A DNA stretch of 35,518 nt from positions 1 through 35,518 of the forward strand of contig CAIRCM010000030.1 in the NCBI GenBank assembly GCA_903877125.1, written 5' to 3'. Below the pieces are notes generated by a model that saw nothing but the letters and a program-made list of their open reading frames with translations, ran no database searches and was not told the DNA's origin. Origin of the DNA: an uncultured Acetobacteraceae bacterium (lineage in GTDB: Bacteria; Pseudomonadota; Alphaproteobacteria; Acetobacterales; Acetobacteraceae). A program made the position numbers and the translations under genes. Positions 1 through 8,395 of the stretch are shown in pieces; within the stretch, counting starts at the first letter, position 1; each line of letters begins with the position of its first letter.

Positions 1-54
1 CGGGCCACCTATAGCGGCACACTGCCACAACAGGTGGCCCGGACGAGCCGGGCC
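1..54. repeat. Nested inverted repeats at window edge
   Basis: Two inverted repeats overlap here. The 10-nt arms CGGGCCACCT (1-10) and AGGTGGCCCG (32-41) face each other across 21 nt, and GGCCCGG (36-42) pairs with CCGGGCC (48-54). No T-run follows, so this is not a typical intrinsic terminator. The sequence just after it (52-70) resembles the right flank of the palindromic repeat near 11897, so it may be the edge of a related dispersed element. The left side is cut by the window. Confidence 0.4.
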
Positions 55-102
55 ATGACGATTTGGGAGTGGTCGGCCGACTCGTTTAATTTTGCGCGTT
101 GC

Positions 103-1062
103 CTAAGGCGCCACCGATCCCGGACCCGTCAGCGCCACCACCTGTCCCTCCAGCACGTTCCCGCTCAGCACAGCCGCGACCGGTGTCGCATTGCGCACGA
201 AAACTGTCGGCCCGGGCAGGGCGCTGACAAACCGGTTATCCCGCACGATCACCGTCCCCCGCGGGTTCGGTCGCGGCTCTTCCCCGATCGAAATCGCAAC
301 CTCCGCGTTGCTGCTCCGCGCACCCTTCTGCAGATCGTTGTGCTCGATCAGCACATCGCCCCCATTCGGTATGTCGATCAGGTAGCTGGACGTCCCATTC
401 GCGCCATCCGCGATCTCGTTATGCGCAACGATCGTCGACAGCGCCCGCGATTTCACGCTGTGTGCCGTCTGGGTGCCAAGAAACCGGCTGCCCGAAATCT
501 CCAGCAAAGCGATCGCGGACCCGGCATAAACGCCATGCGCACAGGCCCCCGCGCACGAGCCATTCCCCAGAAACGTGCTGCCGGACACACGTACCCGGCT
601 CGCCGCCGTCCCGCCAGCCAGGATCCCGTTCTCATTGTCGGCGAACCGGCTGTTTTCGACCGTCAGGTTGTCGGCCAATCCCAGAATGCCCGCCGCGTTA
701 TGCTCCGCCCCGTGCGCGCCTTCGAACGTCAGGCCGCGAATTGTCGTGTTGGCGCCCGCGACGATGAACAACCCGCGCTCCAGGCACGGTCGCCCGGTGA
801 TCGTGACGCTCGGCCCATGCGCCTCGATCGTCAGCCCGGCCGCACGCCAGACCGCGCAATCCCGATACGTGCCGGTGTCGATCTCGATCGTGTCCCCATC
901 CCGCGCCACAGCCGCCGCCTCGCTCGGCAATTTCAGCGCGCGGTGCGGCCCCACCGCGATGACCCGGGCCAGGGCAGGTGCTATGCTGCCCGACAGCAGC
1001 AGCGTTGCGAGGGCAAAAGCCGCTGCGCTAAGCCGAAAAATAACGGGCTTGTCGTCGGTCAT
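103..1062 (-). CDS. Secreted right-handed beta-helix (pectate-lyase-fold) protein
   Basis: The protein has 319 residues. An N-terminal hydrophobic stretch (about residues 9-33, ending in an ALA-type cleavage site) indicates export. The rest is a run of short strands with repeated G-N-x-I/V and N-x-F patterns (TIRGLTF, LTVENSRF, VRVSGSTF, LEISGSRF, VIVRDNRF), the signature of parallel beta-helix (PbH1) repeats. Such folds bind or cleave polysaccharides, but no catalytic residues could be assigned, so the role is open. The start chosen is the ATG at 1062, because it alone puts a signal peptide at the N terminus. The gene is divergent from the GT4 gene, only 37 nt away, so the two must share a compact promoter region. 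A structural surface or carbohydrate-binding protein is as likely as an enzyme. Confidence 0.75.
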   Translation of the reverse strand: MTDDKPVIFRLSAAAFALATLLLSGSIAPALARVIAVGPHRALKLPSEAAAVARDGDTIEIDTGTYRDCAVWRAAGLTIEAHGPSVTITGRPCLERGLFIVAGANTTIRGLTFEGAHGAEHNAAGILGLADNLTVENSRFADNENGILAGGTAASRVRVSGSTFLGNGSCAGACAHGVYAGSAIALLEISGSRFLGTQTAHSVKSRALSTIVAHNEIADGANGTSSYLIDIPNGGDVLIEHNDLQKGARSSNAEVAISIGEEPRPNPRGTVIVRDNRFVSALPGPTVFVRNATPVAAVLSGNVLEGQVVALTGPGSVAP

Positions 1063-1099
1063 GGCGCTGGCATCGTCCGAGGAGTTCCGTTCCGTCAAG

Positions 1100-2203
1100 A
1101 TGACCGTTTCAATAGCTCCGCTGGTGCTGCACGTCTTCCCGACATTCGCCGTCGGCGGCGCGCAGGCACGGTTCGCCGCGATCGCGAACCATTTCGGCCC
1201 GGCCTTCCGCCACATCGTCGTCGCGCTGGACGGCGCGCTCGGCTGCCGCGAACGCCTGCGGCCTGACCTCGACATCGCGTTTCCCGCCATCGACGCCCCC
1301 AAAGGCGCCATGCTGGCCAACGCCCGGCGGTTCCGCCGTCTGCTGAAACAATGGCGCCCCGATATGCTGGTCACCGGCAACTGGGGCGCGATCGAATTCG
1401 CCATCGCCAACATTCCCCGCATCGTCCCGCACATCCATATCGAGGACGGATTCGGCCCCGAGGAACGCGAAACCCAGATACCCCGCCGGATCTGGACCCG
1501 GCGCCTTGCCTTGGCCCGCAGCCGCGTGGTGCTGCCATCCCGCAATCTGGTCCGAATCGCGACCGAAATCTGGAAACTCCCCCCCAGCCGTGTGCTCTAT
1601 GTGCCCAACGGCATCGACCTCGGGCGTTTCGCCAGCCCCGCGCCCCGGCCACCGCGCGACGCCGCGGTCATCGGCACCGTCGCGGCACCGCGGCCGGAGA
1701 AAAACCTGCATCGCCTCATCCACGCATTCGCCCGCGTCGCCGCGGAAACGCCCGCCAGACTGACGATCGTCGGTGACGGTCCCGAACGCCCCGCCCTGAC
1801 CGCCCTCGCGGCCACGCTCGGCATCGCGGCCCGCGTGACCTTCACCGGCCACCGGGAAGACACGCCGGCGCTCTATGCCGGGTTCGATATCTTCGCCCTC
1901 TCGTCCGATACCGAACAGATGCCGCTGTCGGTGATCGAGGCGATGGCAAGCGGCTTGCCGATCGTTTCCACCGATGTCGGCGACGTCCGATCCATGCTGG
2001 CCCCGGACAACGCCCCTTTCGTCACCCCGCTGACCGAAACCGCGATGGCGGACGCACTGGCCGTGCTCGTGCGCGATCCCCAACGCCGGGCCGAACTGGG
2101 GGCGGCGAACCGCGCCAAGGCCGCGCATGACTTCGGTCAGGATGTCATGTTCGAACGCTACCAGGCCCTTTGGCACGGCCAGACACCGAGGCCCGCCGTT
2201 TGA
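1100..2203 (+). CDS. Glycosyltransferase family 4 (GT-B fold)
   Basis: The 367-residue protein would transfer a sugar from a nucleotide donor to a cytoplasmic or membrane-bound glycan acceptor. It shows the N-terminal GGAQ loop (residues 19-22), a PNGID turn (169-173), the donor-site IVGDGPER stretch and the EX7E motif of retaining GT-B enzymes (E272 and E280, in TEQMPLSVIEAM). Length is normal for the family. The ATG at 1100 has a GAGGAG at 1079-1084, which is rather far (15 nt). An in-frame ATG at 1061 would add 13 residues without better signals. It leads a tightly coupled three-gene set with the acetyltransferase and the bitopic protein. Acceptor and sugar are unknown; surface polysaccharide synthesis is inferred. 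Confidence 0.88.
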   Translation: MTVSIAPLVLHVFPTFAVGGAQARFAAIANHFGPAFRHIVVALDGALGCRERLRPDLDIAFPAIDAPKGAMLANARRFRRLLKQWRPDMLVTGNWGAIEFAIANIPRIVPHIHIEDGFGPEERETQIPRRIWTRRLALARSRVVLPSRNLVRIATEIWKLPPSRVLYVPNGIDLGRFASPAPRPPRDAAVIGTVAAPRPEKNLHRLIHAFARVAAETPARLTIVGDGPERPALTALAATLGIAARVTFTGHREDTPALYAGFDIFALSSDTEQMPLSVIEAMASGLPIVSTDVGDVRSMLAPDNAPFVTPLTETAMADALAVLVRDPQRRAELGAANRAKAAHDFGQDVMFERYQALWHGQTPRPAV

Positions 2204-3231
2204 CGGTCGTTCTGTCGGAAATCCGCGACCTCGCCGCCCTGGGGGAACGCTGGCGGGCACTGGAGGACCGCGCTGACCTCTCTTTCTTCCAAACCTGGAC
2301 CTGGACCGGCTGCCTGGCGGACGAACGCTTCCCCGACCCCGTCCTCGCCGAAGCACGCGATGGCGCCACCGTCGTCGGTCTCGCACTGTTCAACCGTCGC
2401 CGCGGCCTGGGCCGGAGCAGGCTGTACCTCGGCGAAACCGGCGTCCCGCGATTCGATTCCTTGGCGATCGAACATAACGGCCCGGTCGTGGCACGCGGGC
2501 GAAACGACGTGCGCGACGCCATCCTGCGCACCGCCGCTGGGCGTTACGACCTTGTGCTGAGCGGCGTGGCGGACCCGGCGCGCGACTGCGTGCGGAAGTC
2601 CCAACCGGCGCCTTTTGCGCGGTTGGACAGCACCTGGTTCGCCCGCCGCAGCGCCAACACCCGCCAACAGATACGCCGGGCCGAACGCGGGTACGAGGCA
2701 TCCGGCCCCATTCTGGCCACGCGCGCGGAAACCGAGGAACAGGCCCACGCCTGGCTCGACGAAATGGCGATCCTGCACCAGACGACATGGCAGGGCAGGG
2801 GCAGGGCAGGGGCCTTCGCCGATCCGTTCTTCGCCCGCTTTCATCACGAACTGATCCGCCGGGGTATGCGTCGGGAGGAAATCGATCTCTGTCGTGTCGC
2901 CGCCGGACCGCGTCTGATCGGGATACTCTACAACTTCAGGTTCCGGGCCCGGGTGTCCGCCTATCAGAGCGGCTTTGCCTACGATCCCGCCGAACCCCGC
3001 CTCAAACCCGGCCTGGTCTGCCATCGCCAGGCGATCGAACAGGCGGCTGCCAACGGTGTCGCGGTTTATGATTTTCTCGCCGGCGACACCCGTTACAAAC
3101 GCAGCCTTGCCGACGATGCCCAGACGATGCAATGGCTGTTGGCCGCGCCGTGCTGGTCGCCTGGCTTGCTGGCGTCCCGAACCCGCGCGCTGCTCTCGGG
3201 CCTGCGCGACAGATGGTTGGACCGAACATGA
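2200..3231 (+). CDS. FemAB/CelD-like GNAT acetyltransferase (Acetyltransf_6 type)
   Basis: This 343-residue protein has the layout of the CelD/BcsL/FemAB-like acyl- or aminoacyl-transferases found in exopolysaccharide and cell-wall loci. A basic helix (NTRQQIRRAERGY) leads to the closing motif YDFLAGDTRYK (about 290-300), the family's conserved D-F-x-x-G-D-x-x-Y-K block. No membrane segment is seen. The start is uncertain. A TTG at 2200 overlaps the upstream stop as TTGA and has GAGG at 2189-2192 at good spacing. A TTG at 2170 would add 10 residues. Coupling to the GT4 gene and, by ATGA, to the next gene argues for one operon. The substrate is unknown. A second family member lies nearby at 4464-5510 on the other strand. 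Confidence 0.78.
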   Translation: MTVVLSEIRDLAALGERWRALEDRADLSFFQTWTWTGCLADERFPDPVLAEARDGATVVGLALFNRRRGLGRSRLYLGETGVPRFDSLAIEHNGPVVARGRNDVRDAILRTAAGRYDLVLSGVADPARDCVRKSQPAPFARLDSTWFARRSANTRQQIRRAERGYEASGPILATRAETEEQAHAWLDEMAILHQTTWQGRGRAGAFADPFFARFHHELIRRGMRREEIDLCRVAAGPRLIGILYNFRFRARVSAYQSGFAYDPAEPRLKPGLVCHRQAIEQAAANGVAVYDFLAGDTRYKRSLADDAQTMQWLLAAPCWSPGLLASRTRALLSGLRDRWLDRT

Positions 3232-4499
3232 CCCGCTGGCTGCTTTCCGGGACATCGACACTTGCCCTCCTCGTTTTGGGCGGCGGTCGCGCGGTTGCCG
3301 TTCCGGTCGCGCCTGTCACAGGGGGCGTGCTGTCCGAAACCCTCGATCAGACCGACGTCGTGCGCCAAAGCCTCGCGGTCGGTGCACAAACCTCAGTGGA
3401 GGGCCGCACCGCCGCGACGCCGGACGAGCCGTTGTCGGCGCGGCCCACCATCGCCGATGTCACGGCGCAAACGCCCAATGCCACCTTCACCTGGCGGCCG
3501 GCGGTGGCGGTGCGGGGCGACGCCGGATTGGTGGGAACGCTCGCCGCGGGCGGGGGCCGCAATCCGGGGAATGTCAGCAACCTGACGGGCACCATCGGCG
3601 GCGACCCCGGCGGGATCTATGCCGTGCCGGCATCCGCGATAGCGATCAACACTGTCGCCGAACATGACTCGGACTATTTGTTCCGCCCGACCGGGACGGT
3701 GGCGCCGCTGCCGACGAGCACCGAACTGGTGCCGCCCGAGGCAGGCCGCGATCATCCCACCCACTCGGTCTTCGTTGGCGTTCCCCCGGCCTTTGGCGAT
3801 GTCGCCGCCGAACGTGCGGCGCGCGAGGCATCGATTGTCAGCGCGACCGGTTCGGCGGCGCCGACGGTGCGGATCACGCCGTTACCCGGTCAGCCCGCCG
3901 CCTCCGGCAGTCTGGCCTACCAGGTCGATAGCGGCCTGACGACCACGATCGGCTTTTCCACGGCCGCCCTGCCGCCCACCGGCGTCCCGTTCGGCGCTGC
4001 AGCGACATCCACGCTGGGCTACACGTACCGGCCCTTCGCGGCCAACCCGCGGCCTGCCATCGCCGCGCCGGAGGAACAGACCCTGTCCGCGACGATCACC
4101 GCCCCCGATGGAACGCTGGCGCGTCGCGTGCCGCATGTCGCCGCACCGGCGACACCCCGCCCCGCGGATGCAACCGCATCCCGGAGCACCGCCGCCCCTC
4201 CCGTGGTCAGCGCGCCGAACATCGTCCCGGTCGACAGCTTCCCGATCTTGAGCGGCACGAAAGAGTTCCGGCACATGACCCTTCCCATCCGCATCAGGGG
4301 TGTTCTGGAGGAGGTGACGCGAGGTGACCTGTCGCTTTCGAGCGCCGAAGAAAACGACACCGGGTCGGAAAATCCCTGGCTGATCTACGTGCTGATCGCG
4401 GCCGCGATCACGGTGCCGACCGGCGTGGCGATCCTGGCCCATCGCCTGGTCCGGCGCGCCGCGCTACGCCAGCTTGGGGAGCCTCAGTCGTCGGCGTAA
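3228..4499 (+). CDS. Unknown bitopic membrane protein, signal peptide plus C-terminal helix
   Basis: I do not recognise this 423-residue protein. It begins with a signal-like segment (about residues 3-24, ending AVA). It continues as a long Ala/Pro/Thr-rich, low-complexity extracytoplasmic region, and ends with one strong hydrophobic helix (WLIYVLIAAAITVPTGVAIL) followed by a basic tail (RLVRRAALR), so the C terminus should be cytoplasmic. The middle contains strand-like patches (YLFRPTGTVAPLP, LGYTYRPF) but no known motif, and the C-terminal helix does not follow a PEP-CTERM or sortase signal. The ATG at 3228 overlaps the acetyltransferase stop as ATGA, which fixes the start. Its 3' end overlaps the convergent gene by 36 nt. 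It may be a periplasmic scaffold for the neighbouring glycan enzymes; that is inference. Confidence 0.7.
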   Translation: MTRWLLSGTSTLALLVLGGGRAVAVPVAPVTGGVLSETLDQTDVVRQSLAVGAQTSVEGRTAATPDEPLSARPTIADVTAQTPNATFTWRPAVAVRGDAGLVGTLAAGGGRNPGNVSNLTGTIGGDPGGIYAVPASAIAINTVAEHDSDYLFRPTGTVAPLPTSTELVPPEAGRDHPTHSVFVGVPPAFGDVAAERAAREASIVSATGSAAPTVRITPLPGQPAASGSLAYQVDSGLTTTIGFSTAALPPTGVPFGAAATSTLGYTYRPFAANPRPAIAAPEEQTLSATITAPDGTLARRVPHVAAPATPRPADATASRSTAAPPVVSAPNIVPVDSFPILSGTKEFRHMTLPIRIRGVLEEVTRGDLSLSSAEENDTGSENPWLIYVLIAAAITVPTGVAILAHRLVRRAALRQLGEPQSSA

Positions 4500-5510
4500 C
4501 TGCCCCAGATCGTGCCGCGCCAACGCGACCAGCCCGACGATCCCGCGCGGATTGACGATCAGTACGCCCTCCCGTTGCCGCCGCTGGCTCGCCCAACCTT
4601 GCTTGTATGGATCGTCGCCACGCCCGAAGTCGATTTCCCGTATCGCTTCATGGTCGAGGATATGCCGCAGCATCAGCGCGGTCAGAACGGTCCCCGGCGA
4701 CAGCGCCTTATGGGTCTCGTCATGTGCGAGCTTCAAGACCGTCGCGCGGCCATGTTCGACGATCCAGAATTGCGCCGCGACCGCCGTATCCGCGATCGAC
4801 CATACACCCAGCCGCAGGATGCCCAGCCCCGCGGCTGCGCGCATCAAGGCCGCGTTGAACGCCGGAAACGGTTCCGGCTCCTTCCAACTGCTGGCGTACA
4901 CCGTCTCGAACGACGCAATCGCCTGCTCCAGCCCCTCGCTGCCCGTCACCACCGAAAATCGCGCATCCACCCGTTGTTCGGCGCGGCGCAGGCGGCGGCG
5001 GATCGTCTCCCGCAGGGCGCCGGGACGGGCGGACAGGTAGCCGGCCCAGCCAAGGCCGCTCACGTCCTCATACCAATTGCCGAAATGATCGAACCGTCGA
5101 GGCACCAGCCCGGCCGCGCGCAGCCCCCGGGCCAGGGCATCCCAATGCGGCCATTCCCCTGGTATGGCGTCAAGGCGCACCACACCGTGGCCGCGGCAAT
5201 AGCGGCCGAAGGTTTCGAACACCGCCGGCCCGCCGATCAGCGGCGCGTATTCGCAGGTGTAAGGCGTGGTGAAGGCGCGCAGCCCGTCTCCCCGGGAGAA
5301 GAGCAGCGGAAACAGACCCGTCGCCTCGGCGGTTCGGCAGACCAGGAACCGGGCCTCAGCCCCTTCCGGCATCGCATGGGACCCCACGGTCCGCCACCAT
5401 GCCTGGGTCGAAAAGATCGACCCGGCCGAGGCGAACAACGGCGCCACCGTGTCCGGCAGGTCGTCGGCCGACCGGAAAACCGCGCAATCAGCGGATCGAG
5501 TACCACACAT
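4464..5510 (-). CDS. Second FemAB/CelD-like GNAT acetyltransferase
   Basis: The 348-residue protein belongs to the same broad family as the product of 2200-3231. It has the basic helix (ETIRRRLRRAEQRV), a central WIVEHGRATVLKLAHDE stretch and the closing motif IDFGRGDDPYKQGW (about 293-306), matching the D-F-x-x-G-D-x-x-Y-K block. The ATG at 5510 is preferred although its ribosome site is weak (GGATCGG). It overlaps the YdcF gene by 23 nt, consistent with translational coupling. It ends the four-gene minus-strand set, and its 3' end runs 36 nt into the convergent bitopic-protein gene. Acyl donor and acceptor are not predictable from sequence; envelope glycan or peptide modification is the family theme. 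Confidence 0.76.
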   Translation of the reverse strand: MCGTRSADCAVFRSADDLPDTVAPLFASAGSIFSTQAWWRTVGSHAMPEGAEARFLVCRTAEATGLFPLLFSRGDGLRAFTTPYTCEYAPLIGGPAVFETFGRYCRGHGVVRLDAIPGEWPHWDALARGLRAAGLVPRRFDHFGNWYEDVSGLGWAGYLSARPGALRETIRRRLRRAEQRVDARFSVVTGSEGLEQAIASFETVYASSWKEPEPFPAFNAALMRAAAGLGILRLGVWSIADTAVAAQFWIVEHGRATVLKLAHDETHKALSPGTVLTALMLRHILDHEAIREIDFGRGDDPYKQGWASQRRQREGVLIVNPRGIVGLVALARHDLGQLRRRLRLPKLA

Positions 5511-6234
5511 CGCCGATCCATTCGTGCAACGCGTAGTAACTGACAACCCAGGTGGATGCACCCGGCACGAAATCGGAGAGTTCCGGCCCATCCCGGCGGT
5601 CGGGCGGTGTCGGCGCAGGGGTCACCGTCAGGCCCGTATCGCGGAACGCGACCAGCGCCCGCCGCATATGCCACGCGTTCGTCACGACATAGACCGATGT
5701 GATCCCGGCCTGTTTCAGAATCTCGGCGCTGAAGCGGGCATTTTCCCAAGTCGTCTTGGACCGGGTTTCGCGCCACTGCACCGGAACATGAAAATCCTCG
5801 CGCATCGCATCGGCCATGACATCGGCGATCGGCGGCGTATCTCTCTGTATCGCGCCGCCGGAAATCAGCACCGGCAAACCGGTTTTCCGTTGCAGCCGAG
5901 CGGCCGACTCCAAGCGTTCGAGGGACAGCCTGCCGACGATGACATAGGGGCTTTCGGTCGTATGACGGATTTCCGCGCCCAGAACGATAATCGCCTTCGG
6001 CGGTGCCGAACCGGTCGGCGGACCGGGAATCGTTCTCTCCAGCCCGCGCAGCATGACGTCGGCCACCGCCGGCATGCCGAGCACGATCAGCCCAAGCACC
6101 GACCCGACCAGGATGAAGCCGCGCAACCGGCTTCTACGCGGCAGCAGCAGCGCGAGCGCCGCGAACGTGGCGAAACCGAACGGCGGAATCAGCATGCTGA
6201 CCCCTATGGATTTCGCGACATCCAGTGCGGTCAT
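5488..6234 (-). CDS. DUF218/YdcF-family membrane protein (ElyC/SanA-like)
   Basis: The 248-residue protein has two N-terminal membrane segments (about 9-31 and 38-59) and then a DUF218 domain starting at AIIVLGAEIR (81-90). It keeps the family's ISGG turn, the TTWENARFS segment with its conserved Glu-Asn, and TNAWHMRRA. DUF218 proteins such as ElyC and SanA act at the envelope (peptidoglycan or lipid-carrier-linked processes), but their biochemical reaction is poorly defined. The ATG at 6234 overlaps the epimerase stop as ATGA. The position between a sugar epimerase and an acetyltransferase supports an envelope-glycan role. A second, shorter DUF218 protein is encoded at 31206-31718. Confidence 0.85.
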   Translation of the reverse strand: MTALDVAKSIGVSMLIPPFGFATFAALALLLPRRSRLRGFILVGSVLGLIVLGMPAVADVMLRGLERTIPGPPTGSAPPKAIIVLGAEIRHTTESPYVIVGRLSLERLESAARLQRKTGLPVLISGGAIQRDTPPIADVMADAMREDFHVPVQWRETRSKTTWENARFSAEILKQAGITSVYVVTNAWHMRRALVAFRDTGLTVTPAPTPPDRRDGPELSDFVPGASTWVVSYYALHEWIGDVWYSIR

Positions 6235-7160
6235 CGCTGCGATGCCATCCAGCGCAGAACGCCGCCCAGACCGGCCCGCAACGCCACCGGCTCGTCGGCA
6301 TGCAGCCGCGCACGCAGCCGCGTCGGATCGCCCAGCGAATGCCGGATTTCCCCCGCACGCGGCGGCTGAAACGCATGATCCAGACGGTTGCCAACAAGGC
6401 TCGCGATCAGATGTGCCAGATCGAGCACCGATGTCGCCCGACCCGTGCACACGTTGAACACCGGCGCGTCGTCCGGTCGCAGCGTCATGCCCGCCAGCAG
6501 CGCCGCGACGACGTCGGACACGTGCACGAAATCCCGCGTCTGCTGCCCGTCCCCGTAGATCGCGATCGCCGCCCCACGCGAAATCCGTTCGGAAAAAATC
6601 GAGATCACGCCGGAGTAGGGCGATTTGGGATCCTGCCGCGGCCCGTAGACATTGAAGAACCGAAACCCCACCGTCGGGATGCCATGCACATGGCTGGCGA
6701 CCCTTGCGTGCAACTCGCATCCCAGCTTGTCCGCCCCATAGGCCGACAGCGGCCGCCGCTCGCAATCCTCATGAACTGGGATCGTCTGGCAGTCGCCATA
6801 CACCGCGGCTGACGACGCATAGACCATCGGCACTTTGCTGCCCTGCCGCCGGATCGTATCCAGCAGCGTGACGGTGCCCGTCAGATTGACCCGGTGCGTC
6901 CCCGTCCAATCGGTCACCCCCCGCTCGACCGACGCGATGGCGGCCAGATGGAAGCACCCATCTACCCCCTCCATCGCTGCCTGTGCGGCCACGGGGTCGG
7001 CGATATCCCCCTCGATGAAGTCCACGCCCGCCGGCAGGTTATGCCGGTGCCCGGTGGACAGATCGTCCAGCACACGCACCGAATCCCCACGCCCGACCAG
7101 CGCGTCGCACAGATGCGAGCCGATGAAACCCGCACCGCCCGTGACGAGGTAGCGTGCCAT
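6231..7160 (-). CDS. NAD-dependent nucleotide-sugar epimerase/dehydratase (extended SDR)
   Basis: This 309-residue protein is an extended short-chain dehydrogenase of the UDP-glucose 4-epimerase type. It has the dinucleotide motif TGGAGFIGS (7-15), an Asp pair after beta-2 (D32, D33) favouring NAD over NADP, the YASSAAVYG strand with the catalytic Ser, Y141-x3-K145, and the sugar-binding NVYGPRQ segment. It would interconvert or prepare a nucleotide sugar for a glycosyltransferase. The exact substrate cannot be read from sequence, so no symbol is given. It starts at the ATG at 7160, one base after the alcohol dehydrogenase stop, and overlaps the YdcF gene, so it is clearly part of the same transcript. 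Confidence 0.88.
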   Translation of the reverse strand: MARYLVTGGAGFIGSHLCDALVGRGDSVRVLDDLSTGHRHNLPAGVDFIEGDIADPVAAQAAMEGVDGCFHLAAIASVERGVTDWTGTHRVNLTGTVTLLDTIRRQGSKVPMVYASSAAVYGDCQTIPVHEDCERRPLSAYGADKLGCELHARVASHVHGIPTVGFRFFNVYGPRQDPKSPYSGVISIFSERISRGAAIAIYGDGQQTRDFVHVSDVVAALLAGMTLRPDDAPVFNVCTGRATSVLDLAHLIASLVGNRLDHAFQPPRAGEIRHSLGDPTRLRARLHADEPVALRAGLGGVLRWMASQR

Positions 7161-7161
7161 G

Positions 7162-8292
7162 TCAGCCGTTCGGCCGCAGGATTTGCCGCAGCACCGACCC
7201 GTCGGACAGCCGGTCGAAGCCCTCGTTGATCTCCTCCAGCGCCAGGAACCCGCTGCGCAGCTTGTGCACCGGCAGCTTGCCGCGCTGATACAGGCCGAGG
7301 AACCGGGGAATGTCGCGCTTCGGCACGCAGCTTCCCATGTAACTGCCGCGGATCGATTTCTCGTCCGACACCAGCGCGCCGTGCAGATAGGCGAAACTGG
7401 CGTTACTGGCCGGCAGACCGGCGCTCACCACCATCCCGCCGCGTGCCGCGATCGCATAGGCCGTGTTCATCGCCGGGATCGATCCCGCGGTCTCCACCAC
7501 GTAATCCAACCCGCCATTCGTCGCGTCCCGGATTTCCTGCACCGAGTCCGCGTTGCCCGCCAGGAAGCAATCCGTCGCCCCCAGCTCCTTCGCCAGTTTC
7601 AGCTTCTCGGCGCTGATATCCACCGCCACGATCCGCTCCGCCCCGGCGATCGCCGCGCCCATCAGCGCGTTCATCCCCACGCCGCCCAGACCCACGACCG
7701 CGACCTGTCCGCCGGGCGGCACCTGCGCCGTGTTCAGCACCGCCCCCACGCCGGTCAGCACCGCGCAGCCGAAAATCGTGGCATCCTCCAGCGGGATATC
7801 GTCGGGGATCTTGATCAACGCGGCCTGAGAAACGACCGCATACTGCGCGAACACCGAAAGCCCGCTGTAGTGATAGATCGGCTCCCCACCCGCCGACAGC
7901 CGCCGAGCGCCGGAGATCAGCGTGCCGTTCGTCCGCGAGGCATTGGCCCCCTGGCACAAATTCGGCCGTCCCGCGTTGCAGTACCGGCAATCGCCGCAGC
8001 TCGTGACGAAAACGCTGATGACATGATCGCCCGGCTTCAACCCGGTCACGCCCGGCCCCACTTCCTCGACGATCCCCGCCGCCTCATGCCCCGGAATGGT
8101 CGGCAGTTTGCGCGGCCGCAGATTCTCGATCGTCGACAGGTCCGAATGGCACAGCCCGGCGCCCATGATCTTGTAAAGGACTTCCCCCGGCCCCGGCGGA
8201 TCGAGGTCGATCTCTTCCACCGTCATCGGCATCGAAGTCGCGTACGGGCGCGGCCGGCCCTGTTCCCGCAACACCGCGGCTTTCATCTTCAT
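7162..8292 (-). CDS. Zinc-dependent medium-chain alcohol dehydrogenase
   Basis: The 376-residue protein is a complete MDR alcohol dehydrogenase. Catalytic zinc ligands are C48, H69 (with E70 in GHEAAG) and C176. The structural-zinc loop has C99, C102, C105 and C113, and the NAD site is GLGGVG (201-206). It would oxidise an alcohol or reduce an aldehyde with NAD(H), as in the class III/aryl-alcohol group; the substrate is unknown. The ATG at 8292 has an excellent AGGAG (8299-8303) six bases upstream and leads the operon that continues with the epimerase, YdcF and acetyltransferase genes. A role in making or removing a glycan precursor is possible but unproven. Confidence 0.9.
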   Translation of the reverse strand: MKMKAAVLREQGRPRPYATSMPMTVEEIDLDPPGPGEVLYKIMGAGLCHSDLSTIENLRPRKLPTIPGHEAAGIVEEVGPGVTGLKPGDHVISVFVTSCGDCRYCNAGRPNLCQGANASRTNGTLISGARRLSAGGEPIYHYSGLSVFAQYAVVSQAALIKIPDDIPLEDATIFGCAVLTGVGAVLNTAQVPPGGQVAVVGLGGVGMNALMGAAIAGAERIVAVDISAEKLKLAKELGATDCFLAGNADSVQEIRDATNGGLDYVVETAGSIPAMNTAYAIAARGGMVVSAGLPASNASFAYLHGALVSDEKSIRGSYMGSCVPKRDIPRFLGLYQRGKLPVHKLRSGFLALEEINEGFDRLSDGSVLRQILRPNG

Positions 8293-8298
8293 CGAACA

Positions 8299-8303
8299 CT
8301 CCT
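8299..8303 (-). promoter_or_regulatory. Ribosome binding site of the alcohol dehydrogenase
   Basis: AGGAG on the minus strand, six bases before the ATG at 8292. It decides between the two close Met codons (8292 and 8286) in favour of the first. Confidence 0.75.
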
Positions 8304-8395
8304 GTCGCGCGTTGCCCGTTTATCGACGGCCCCCGCCTGCTCGGCAAGGCCGGTACCGCCGATAAAGTCGCGTTAACGCTTTCCAGCTGCCGCTG

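Noticed and set aside
1109-2386. A 425-codon open frame on the minus strand
   Set aside because: Antisense to the GT4 gene, which has clear family motifs; Gly/Arg-rich shadow.
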